Part shown: positions 39,004 through 45,392 of the stretch, in pieces | How positions within the stretch are numbered: position 1 is the first letter of the stretch | Layout of the letters: every line of letters starts with the position of its first letter | Assembly (NCBI GenBank): GCA_964615935.1 | Contig: CAZTTG010000014.1 | Span: 1-64,000, forward strand | Source: CAZTTG01 sp964615935 | Lineage (GTDB): Bacteria; Planctomycetota; UBA1135; GCA-002686595 | Direction of reading: 5' to 3' | DNA: 64,000 bases | Notes under the pieces: model-generated | Seen by the model: the letters and a program-made list of their open reading frames with translations, nothing else | Told to the model about the DNA's origin: nothing | The model's database searches: none | Program-made: the position numbers and the translations under genes

Positions 39004-39585
39004 CTACCGCCCCCGCATCGCCTCCAGCGCATCGGGCCGGTTGAGCTCCGCCACGCTCGCCCGGCTCTCCTCCAGGGGGGGGATCCCCATGGAGCGCCGC
39101 TCGGCGTCGGTCACCCGGGGGTCCAGGTCCCACAGGGACCATCGGCCGACCACTGGCTCCCAGACGATCTGGGTGCCGTACTTCTGGGGCAGGCCCCGCT
39201 TGAGCAGGGCGTGGTCGATGGACTCGGCCGCCAGGGGCAGGGCCCGCAGGAAGCCGTCCTCCGCGCTCGAGAGGGCCATCTCGCGGGCGAGCTCGATCTC
39301 GGAGAGCTCGTCGGAGGTGTTCAGGATGGCCGCGGCGAAGAAGCGGTCCTGGGGCGTGACCACCCGGCCCTCCTCCATGAGCTGGTGCACCCGGTCCCGA
39401 CGCGCCGCCTCCAGCCCGGAGTTGCGGTCGAAGTCCTCGACGCTCCCGGAGGTCCCGGGGGCCACGAACTGGTCCTCGTACAGGGACGCCAGATCGCCGT
39501 AGCGCACGCGATGGGAGGCGCAGGCCGCGACGAGGAGCAGGGCGGCGAGCGAGGGCAGGAGCATCATCGGGCGAGATTGGCGCAT
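39004..39585 (-). CDS. small lipoprotein with DUF6624-like domain
   Basis: 193 residues. Signal peptide with lipobox LLLVAAC (residues ~15-21). The mature part contains VTPQDRFFAAAILNTS and, near the end, ALLKRGLPQKYGTQIVWEPVVGRW..MGIPPLEE, which resembles the C-terminal pattern of DUF6624 proteins; assignment is from memory and moderate. It probably localises to a membrane leaflet. Function unknown. The open frame extends far upstream through the next gene, but the signal peptide fixes the start at ATG 39585. Confidence 0.78.
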   Translation of the reverse strand: MRQSRPMMLLPSLAALLLVAACASHRVRYGDLASLYEDQFVAPGTSGSVEDFDRNSGLEAARRDRVHQLMEEGRVVTPQDRFFAAAILNTSDELSEIELAREMALSSAEDGFLRALPLAAESIDHALLKRGLPQKYGTQIVWEPVVGRWSLWDLDPRVTDAERRSMGIPPLEESRASVAELNRPDALEAMRGR

Positions 39586-39668
39586 GGCGTTCTCCGTTGG
39601 GCGGCCCCCCATGCTCCACCCCCGTGCGCCGAGGTCAAGGCCCGGCTGCCGCGGGAGGCGCCGGCCTC

Positions 39669-39929
39669 CTACCGCGAGAGCTCCACCTCCAGGGCTCCGC
39701 CCCGCGCCGCGCCGCGGAAGCGAATCACCCCGGCGCGTCGCCCCTCGGGGCCCTCCAGCCAGGACTCCACCCGACGGCGCAGGATCGGCTCCTGCCGCCG
39801 GTTGCCCCAGCCCCGGCCGGTGATCACCAGGACCCGGCCGTCCCCCCGCACGCGGCAGGCGTGGAGCTCCTGCGCCAGGCGCCGGATGGCCTTCTCGGGG
39901 CTCAGTCCGTGGAGGTCGACTCGGATCAT
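39669..39929 (-). CDS. stand-alone Smr-domain protein
   Basis: 86 residues, the whole protein being one Smr (small MutS-related) domain: VDLHGLSPEKAIRRL, VLVITGRGWGNRRQEPILRRRVESWL (the usual HGKG loop is TGRGWGN) and GGALEVEL. Smr domains are nucleases nicking branched DNA or cutting stalled mRNA. Its ATG lies six nt after the stop of the glycosyltransferase-like gene, so it is co-transcribed. Confidence 0.87.
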   Translation of the reverse strand: MIRVDLHGLSPEKAIRRLAQELHACRVRGDGRVLVITGRGWGNRRQEPILRRRVESWLEGPEGRRAGVIRFRGAARGGALEVELSR

Positions 39930-39935
39930 GCGTCC

Positions 39936-41945
39936 TCAGCGATTCCCGCCGCGCGAGCTCGCGCGGATCTCCTCCAGCAGGCGCTCTCCCCGGGGATTCC
40001 CGGGGTTCTCGCGGAGGTGGCGCCGGGCCCAGCGCCGCGCCTCCTCGAGGTCGCCGAGCCGATGGCAGGCGAAGGCGTAGTTGTACTGGAGCCCGGGGTG
40101 CTCGGGGCTCCGCTCGAGCCCCTCCCACAGGGTGCGGCGGGCCAGTTCGTGCTCCTCCCTGCGGCCGTGGAGGATCCCGAGCCTCAGGAGGACGTCCGGG
40201 TCCCCCGGGTCGAGGGCCAGGGCGCGGTCGAGAGCTCCCTCCGCCTCGACATCCATGCCCCCTCTCATGCAGGCCTCCGCCAGCAGGGCGTGGGCCAGGG
40301 CGAGATCGGGGAAGCGGGCCGACATCTGCCGGGCCCAGCGCAGCGCCTCCCGCGGTCCGGACCCGGTCTCGCACAGGGCGTAGAACTTGTACGCGTGGAA
40401 GCGGGGCTCCCCGGGGTCCAGGCCGAGGGCGCGCTCGTGAGCCTCGACCGCCTCCTCCATCCTCCCCAGCTCCTCGAAGGCGTTGCCCAGGTTCGCCCAG
40501 TAGCTCGCCCGGCACGGATCCGCGATGGCCGCGGGGACGGGCTGGAAGACCGGGAGGGAGACGACGCACAGCGCGGCCACGCCCGCGGCCATCCACGCCC
40601 AGCTCCGCCAGCGTCCCCAGCTCCTCAGCAGCAGGTCGAGCCCTCCGCCCGCCAGGACGATGGCCACCGGAGCGAGCATCATCCGGTAGCGGCAGGTCAC
40701 GTAGAACAGGAGCATGGCCGCCACCGTCCCGATCAGCGTCGCCGTCAAGGCGATCGCGGGTGCCCTCCGGCGCGCGAGAGCGACGAGGCCCAGCAGGGCC
40801 AGGGCCATGATGGGCCCGAAGGGCAGGCAGGCGAGCCCCAGCCAGCCCGTGAGCTCCCGGTCGATCTCCAGCAGGTAGCAGCCCCAGATCTCGACGCTGG
40901 AGACCACCAGCAGCGCCTTGCGGGCGAGCAGCACGAGGGCGTCGCCGGGGTGTTCCCGCGCGAATCGGAGCGCGCGGCCGCGCCAGTAGCGGTCCACCTC
41001 GGAGGGCTTCAGCTCGCGCCCCAGCTCGCGCTCCGCGACCTCGGTCACCTCGGCCCTCTGGGTCTTGATGCTGCCGCTGAGGCCGGGGACGTCCGCCATG
41101 CAACCGTGGGCCCCCTCCGCGTTTCCCTGGGCCAGGTTGACGCCGGCGTTGGCGCTGATGAGCACCAGATCCCCGCTCACCGCGAGGTTGCGCGCGGCCA
41201 CCGCTCCCACGAAGAGCCCCGGGACCAGGAGCACGATCAGAGATGGGATCAGGGCTCGTCGGAGCTCTCGCCGGTAGCGCAGCAGGAGGCCCAGGGCGAT
41301 CAGGGGAGCCACCGGCAGGAGCTGCGGCCGGCACAGCACGGCCAGGCCCAGCGCCACCGATCCCCCCGCCCAGAACCACGGCTTCTCGTCCCGCTCCGCG
41401 ACCAGCAGGAGCCAGATCGCCACGAGGCTCAGCGCCATCCCCATGACGGTGGCCAGGATCTTGGTCTCGTAGAAGGTCATCGGCGCGTAGGCCAGGCCCA
41501 TGACCGCGGCCAGGAGCCCCGCGCGTCGTCCGAAGGCGCTCCTGCCGATCGCGAAGAGGAGCAGCAGGATCCCCATCCCGGCGAGGGTCTGCAGGACGTA
41601 GACGCGCAGGAGGCCGCCCCCCTCCGCGGGGAGCACCAGGCTCAGGCCGTAGGGGTACAGGGGGGCCTGGTAGAAGACCTCCTCTCCCAGCCATCCCTCG
41701 CGCTGGATCTGGCGGGCCCAGTCGACGTAGACCTCGGAGTCGGTCGAGGGCCGCTCGAAGTGCGGGCTGTGCCGGGAGTACGCGTGCAGGGCGCCCGCCT
41801 TGAAGACCAGGGCGAGCAGCAGGATGAGGGGCAGGGCGAGCCGGCCGGTGAGGAGCCGCGACACTCCCGCCCCTCGGGGGGGACGCCCCTCGCCACCCTG
41901 CCGGGCGTCGGCTCGCGGAAGGGGGGCCGTGCTCGACGGTTGCAT
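39936..41945 (-). CDS. polytopic GT39/ArnT-like membrane glycosyltransferase with C-terminal TPR
   Basis: 669 residues. About ten TM helices span ~30-460, with the first extracytoplasmic loop holding RPSTDSEVYVDWARQIQREGW and QAPLYPYGL, typical of GT-C enzymes using polyprenyl-phosphate sugars (Asp in the first loop). The remaining ~200 residues are TPRs (YWANLGNAFEELGRMEEAVEAHERALGLDPG; RALALDPGDPDVLLRLGILHGR). Probably adds a sugar to an envelope target; acceptor and donor unknown. Followed by the Smr gene and preceded by the FKBP lipoprotein (28 nt gap), suggesting one operon from pta downward. Confidence 0.82.
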   Translation of the reverse strand: MQPSSTAPLPRADARQGGEGRPPRGAGVSRLLTGRLALPLILLLALVFKAGALHAYSRHSPHFERPSTDSEVYVDWARQIQREGWLGEEVFYQAPLYPYGLSLVLPAEGGGLLRVYVLQTLAGMGILLLLFAIGRSAFGRRAGLLAAVMGLAYAPMTFYETKILATVMGMALSLVAIWLLLVAERDEKPWFWAGGSVALGLAVLCRPQLLPVAPLIALGLLLRYRRELRRALIPSLIVLLVPGLFVGAVAARNLAVSGDLVLISANAGVNLAQGNAEGAHGCMADVPGLSGSIKTQRAEVTEVAERELGRELKPSEVDRYWRGRALRFAREHPGDALVLLARKALLVVSSVEIWGCYLLEIDRELTGWLGLACLPFGPIMALALLGLVALARRRAPAIALTATLIGTVAAMLLFYVTCRYRMMLAPVAIVLAGGGLDLLLRSWGRWRSWAWMAAGVAALCVVSLPVFQPVPAAIADPCRASYWANLGNAFEELGRMEEAVEAHERALGLDPGEPRFHAYKFYALCETGSGPREALRWARQMSARFPDLALAHALLAEACMRGGMDVEAEGALDRALALDPGDPDVLLRLGILHGRREEHELARRTLWEGLERSPEHPGLQYNYAFACHRLGDLEEARRWARRHLRENPGNPRGERLLEEIRASSRGGNR

Positions 41946-41973
41946 GGGTGAGCGCCCGCTCCGGACCGGGGCC

Positions 41974-42480
41974 TCAGGGGGCGGGCGCCCCCCCGACGGA
42001 GCCCTCCGGATCGGCGGGACCGGTCGCCTCGACCGCCTCGGGATCGACCAGGATTTCCAGGAGCTGGATCTCGATCCGGAGGGTGGCGCCGGGCGGGATG
42101 GCCGCGCCCAGCCCCTCGTCTCCGTAGGCCAGCTCGGGGGGGATGGTCAGCCGCCGCCGGCCGCCGGGGCGCAGGCCCAGGAGGCCCTCCTCCCAGCCGG
42201 GAACCACCTCGCCCGCGCCGACCTCGAGCTGGACCGGCACGCCGCGCTGCACGCTGGAGTCGAAGAGGGTGCCGTCCTCCAGGAAGCCCTCGTAGTGCAG
42301 GCGGATGCGGTCGCCCTCCTCCACCGGCGTGCCGACGCCGGGGAACAGGTCGACGTACTCCGCCCCCGATTCGGTCTCGCGCGCGGTGGGCGGCGGCAGG
42401 TCGACCTGGCGGCTGGACAGCAGGCAGCAGCCCGGGGCCAGCAGGATCGCGGAGGCGATCAGGGGAAGGACCGCTCGCAC
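41974..42480 (-). CDS. FKBP-type peptidyl-prolyl isomerase lipoprotein
   Basis: 168 residues. GTG 42480 with GGGAGGGG upstream begins a signal peptide ending in lipobox-like LAPGC; the mature protein has one FKBP domain (VEEGDRIRLHYEGFLEDGTLFDSS, VVPGWEEGLLGLRPGGRRRLTIPPELAYGD, IPPGATLRIEIQLLEI). Key aromatic and Asp positions are kept. Likely assists folding of exported proteins. Located 14 nt after the pta stop, so co-transcribed with it. Confidence 0.9.
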   Translation of the reverse strand: MRAVLPLIASAILLAPGCCLLSSRQVDLPPPTARETESGAEYVDLFPGVGTPVEEGDRIRLHYEGFLEDGTLFDSSVQRGVPVQLEVGAGEVVPGWEEGLLGLRPGGRRRLTIPPELAYGDEGLGAAIPPGATLRIEIQLLEILVDPEAVEATGPADPEGSVGGAPAP

Positions 42481-42494
42481 GCCACCCCTCCCCG

Positions 42495-43448
42495 TCACGG
42501 GTTGGAGAGCAGCGCTGCGATGCAGGCCACATGGACGATGTCCCGCGCGCTGCACCCGCGGGAGAGGTCCATGAACGGCTGCCGCAGCCCCTGCACCAGG
42601 GGACCCAGGGCGATCGCTCCCCCCAAGCGCTGGGCCAGCTTGTAGGCGATGTTGCCGGCGTCCAGATCGGGGAAGATCAGCACGTTGGCGCGGCCCGCGA
42701 GGGGGGACCGGGGCGCCTTGGTCTCGGCCACCGCGGGCACGATGGCGGCGTCGAGCTGCAGCTCTCCGTCGCTGGTGAGGGTCGGGGCGCGACGCGTCAG
42801 CATCCGGGCCGCGGAGGCCATCTTCTCCACCCGCGGATGCGCGGCCGAGCCCTTGGTCGAGAAGGAGAGCAGCGCCACGCGCGGGGAGTCACCCACCAGC
42901 CGGCGGTGGCTCTCGGCCGAGGACAGCGCGATGTCGACGAGCTGCTCGGCGGTGGGATCGGGGACCACCCCGCAGTCGGCGAAGGTGAAGGTGCGGTCGG
43001 GGAAGACGATGAGGAAGCAGGAGGACAGGGTCTGGCAGCCCTCCGCCAGTCCGACCACCCACAGACCGGCGCGCAGGACGTCGGGAGTGGACGCCAGGCT
43101 GCCGGCCACGGCCCCGTGGCACTGGCCCGAGCGCAGGAGGAAGGCGGCGTAGATCAGGGGGTCCAGGACCCGCTCGCGCGCCTCCTCCTCGGTCATGCCC
43201 TTGTGCCGGCGCAGCTCGAAGAGCTCGCGCGCGAACTGCGGCGCCTGGGGGCACTGCGAGGGGCGCCGCACCTCGACCCCCGGCGGGGCGCCGTCCAGGC
43301 CGCCGGTGTCCACCAGCACCGGCTCGCACAGACCCTCGGCCGCCAGCTCGGCGGCGGCCTGGCGCACGCGGGGGTCGCTCGCCTCGGGCAGGACGATGCG
43401 CCGCTTCTGCCGGCGCGCTTTCTCGGTGAGCTCGAGCAGGACGTCCAT
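42495..43448 (-). CDS. pta: phosphate acetyltransferase (PTA_PTB family)
   Basis: 317 residues, the catalytic C-terminal form without the DRTGG/CobB-like N-terminal part. KARRQKRRIVLPEASDPRVRQAA, CHGAVAGSLASTPDVLRAGL, PDRTFTFADCGVVPDPTAEQL, VALLSFSTKGSA, LQLDAAIVP and ANVLIFPDLDAGNIAYKLAQRL are all diagnostic. Converts acetyl-CoA and phosphate to acetyl phosphate. No acetate kinase adjoins it. A phosphate butyryltransferase cannot be fully excluded. TATATA lies 46 nt upstream, and the leader holds a strong hairpin. Confidence 0.92.
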   Translation of the reverse strand: MDVLLELTEKARRQKRRIVLPEASDPRVRQAAAELAAEGLCEPVLVDTGGLDGAPPGVEVRRPSQCPQAPQFARELFELRRHKGMTEEEARERVLDPLIYAAFLLRSGQCHGAVAGSLASTPDVLRAGLWVVGLAEGCQTLSSCFLIVFPDRTFTFADCGVVPDPTAEQLVDIALSSAESHRRLVGDSPRVALLSFSTKGSAAHPRVEKMASAARMLTRRAPTLTSDGELQLDAAIVPAVAETKAPRSPLAGRANVLIFPDLDAGNIAYKLAQRLGGAIALGPLVQGLRQPFMDLSRGCSARDIVHVACIAALLSNP

Positions 43449-43494
43449 GGGTGGGGGAGGGGAGGTCGGGGCCCGTCCTCGGGACGGGGGCCCG

Positions 43495-43501
43495 TTATAT
43501 A
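43495..43501 (-). promoter_or_regulatory. -10 region of pta
   Basis: TATATAA on the minus strand, 46 nt before ATG 43448; the leader between holds a hairpin with CCCGTCC/GGACGGG arms (43472-43488). Confidence 0.4.
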
Positions 43502-43710
43502 CGCTGCGCGGCGCCCTGGATGCAATCGAGCGCGGCCCGCCGGAGGGCTCCCGGCCAGCTGGGCGGATCTGGCACATTGGGCCTGGGCGGCTCCAGCGCC
43601 GGCGCGAGAGGGCTCGGGAGGCCCGGCCGGAGCCCTCCTGCGGGCGGGCACGGCCCTTGCATCCAGCCATCGGGTCTCGGGTCTCGGCTGGCGAGCTCGG
43701 CGCCCACCCC

Positions 43711-44160
43711 ATGCGCAGGCGATTCCGGCATCCCTTCATCGGTCTGGTCCTCTTCGTCATCGGCCTGGGCTCCACGGGCTCCTCCCTCCTCGCGGGCGAG
43801 CGCCTGGACTCGGTCCAGGTGACCTCCCTCCCCTCGGGCGCCACGGTGATGGTCGACGGCAGCGTGGAGGGGACCACGCCCCTGGTCCTGGAGCTCTCGA
43901 GCCGCCGCGAGCACACCATCCACCTGGAGAAGAGCGGCTACGAGAGCGAGGCGCAGCTCGTCCGTCCGGTCCTCACCTGGCGCGCCATCGGCCGGGCCCT
44001 GGCCAACGGCCCCGGCCTGGGCGTCCTCCAGACCGGCGCCGATCTGGTGAGGGGGAGGACCCACCGCCTCCACCCCCGGGAGGTGCACGTGACCATGGAG
44101 CGCCTGCTCCAGGTCAACATGCAGATCGTGCCGAGGATCCTGGGCGAGGTCACCCCCTAG
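43711..44160 (+). CDS. PEGA-domain exported protein
   Basis: 149 residues. N-terminal hydrophobic segment (IGLVLFVIGLGSTGSSLLAG) is a signal peptide or anchor, followed by a PEGA domain (VTSLPSGATVMVDGSVEGTTPLVLELSSRREHTIHLEKSGYE), a surface beta-domain common in planctomycete envelope proteins. Its TAG stop (44158-44160) is part of the CTAG flanking the foldback element that follows. Confidence 0.82.
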   Translation: MRRRFRHPFIGLVLFVIGLGSTGSSLLAGERLDSVQVTSLPSGATVMVDGSVEGTTPLVLELSSRREHTIHLEKSGYESEAQLVRPVLTWRAIGRALANGPGLGVLQTGADLVRGRTHRLHPREVHVTMERLLQVNMQIVPRILGEVTP

Positions 44161-44323
44161 TGGGGTGAGTCAGGAATTCGGCACATATGTCGAGCCGCCT
44201 GGACGCCCCTGGCTGCGTTGCGCCTCCTCCGAGTATCACAGCGAATACGCGTCGTCGGCGCGCCTTGCCAGGAACGCCCACTCGACCCGACATATGCACC
44301 GAATTCCTGACTCACCCCACTAG
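44157..44323. mobile_element. MITE-like foldback element 1 with CTAG flanks
   Basis: A 159-bp element (44161-44319) lies between two CTAG copies (44157-44160, 44320-44323). The ends are inverted repeats of ~37 nt with four mismatches, starting TGGGGTGAGTCAGGAATTCG; internal sequence also folds back (GGACGCCCCTGGC against GCCAGGAACGCCC). No transposase gene. The left CTAG contains the stop codon of the PEGA gene. Confidence 0.82.
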
Positions 44324-44352
44324 CCCCCGAGCGCATCGCGGTCGTTCCCCGG

Positions 44353-44358
44353 TACAAT
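44353..44358 (+). promoter_or_regulatory. -10 box of pcp, likely leaderless promoter
   Basis: TACAAT ends 6 nt before GTG 44365; there is no room for a Shine-Dalgarno, so transcription should begin at the start codon. The foldback element ends 30 nt upstream, where the -35 would lie. Confidence 0.5.
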
Positions 44359-44364
44359 CGCCGC

Positions 44365-45012
44365 GTGAGCGAGCCCCTGGTCGTCCTCTCGGGCTTCGGC
44401 CCCTTCTTCCAGGTCGAGCGCAACCCCAGCGGGGAGGTGGCCCTCGCCCTGGCCGCGTCGCCGCCGCCCGGGATGCGCGTCGTGGCGGCACAGCTCCCGG
44501 TGACCTTCCGCCACGCCGGCGACACCCTGGAGGGCCTGATCGCGACCTGCGGCGAGCAGCGGCCCGACGCCGTGCTGGCGCTGGGCGTGCACCCGGGCCC
44601 CAGCTTCCGCCTCGAGCGCCGCGCGCGCTCCCGGCTCGACTCGGTCAAGCCCGACAACGAGGACCGGCAGGTGGATGGCCTGGTGCTGGAGCCCGACCGG
44701 GACCTCGAGACCACCCTGGACCTGCGGCGGCTGGCCGCGGCCCTCGAGCGGGCGGGGGCGGAGGAGGTGATCATCAGCGAGGACGCGGGGGGCTTCGTGT
44801 GCGAGGCGACCTACCACCGTCTCCTGGCGCTCACCGAGAACCTCGGGGTGCCCGGCCTGTTCCTGCACGTGCCCCCCTCCGCGGTCGTCGATCCCGCTCG
44901 ACAGGCCGTCGTCGTCGCCGGCCTCCTGCCCGAGTTCGTGCGTCAGGCCCGCGAGCTGGCGCGGGTCCGGACCGCGCCGGGCGGCGCCGAGCCCGACGCC
45001 CCACCTTCCTGA
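44365..45012 (+). CDS. pcp: pyrrolidone-carboxylate peptidase family (C15)
   Basis: 215 residues. Removes N-terminal pyroglutamate from peptides. LSGFGPFFQVERNPSGEVAL is the typical opening; the catalytic Cys is in AGGFVCEATYHRLL and His in LFLHVPP; a Glu-containing LERRARSRLD region stands where the third residue is expected. Start at GTG 44365 with a leaderless-type promoter. It is followed after 22 nt by the ArsC-like selenoprotein gene and probably co-transcribed. Confidence 0.85.
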   Translation: MSEPLVVLSGFGPFFQVERNPSGEVALALAASPPPGMRVVAAQLPVTFRHAGDTLEGLIATCGEQRPDAVLALGVHPGPSFRLERRARSRLDSVKPDNEDRQVDGLVLEPDRDLETTLDLRRLAAALERAGAEEVIISEDAGGFVCEATYHRLLALTENLGVPGLFLHVPPSAVVDPARQAVVVAGLLPEFVRQARELARVRTAPGGAEPDAPPS

Positions 45013-45034
45013 AGCACCGAGAGGAGACCGATCC

Positions 45035-45385
45035 ATGCCCAGGCGAATCGACCTGTACTACCGCCGCAAGGGGTGAACCGGCACCGGCCGGGCGGACGCC
45101 TTCCTGGAGGCGAACGCCATCACCGTCCGTGAGACGGTGGACGCGCGCAAGGTGCCCTACGGCAAGGCGGACCTGGAGGCCCTCCTCGAGGGCGCCAGCA
45201 CGATCGTGTCGGCGCGCGGGAAGAAGACCGCGGTCTTCGACCTGATGGGCGGCACCGATCCCGCCGACCTGGTGAAGGAGCTCTTGGGACGCACGGGCAA
45301 CCTGCGGGCCCCGGCCGCCCGGCTGGGGAAGACCTGGCTGGTGGGCTGGGGGGAGCCGGCCTGGACGGAGATCCTCAGGGTCTGA
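45035..45385 (+). CDS. ArsC-family selenoprotein with in-frame TGA (Sec14)
   Basis: 116 residues when TGA 45074-45076 is read as selenocysteine. Upstream of it is MPRRIDLYYRRKG with AGGAG nine nt before ATG 45035; downstream is TGTGRADAFLEANAI and, without a break, ARGKKTAVFDL and LLGRTGNLRAPAARLGKTWLVG, typical of thioredoxin-fold ArsC/Spx-like proteins. Homologues have Cys (K-x-S-C-x-T-C) exactly where the TGA falls, so Sec replaces the redox Cys and the motif reads U-x-x-T. A stem-loop 20 nt downstream could be the SECIS. Probable cytosolic thiol/selenol oxidoreductase; arsenate reduction is not implied. A start at ATG 45137 would lose the active site. Confidence 0.85.
45097..45112 (+). 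promoter_or_regulatory. candidate bacterial SECIS of the ArsC-like gene
   Basis: CGCCTT and GAGGCG pair (one G-U) around the tetraloop CCTG, starting 20 nt after the TGA, in the usual window for a bacterial SECIS with a loop G. Confidence 0.45.
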
Positions 45386-45392
45386 CGGGCGG

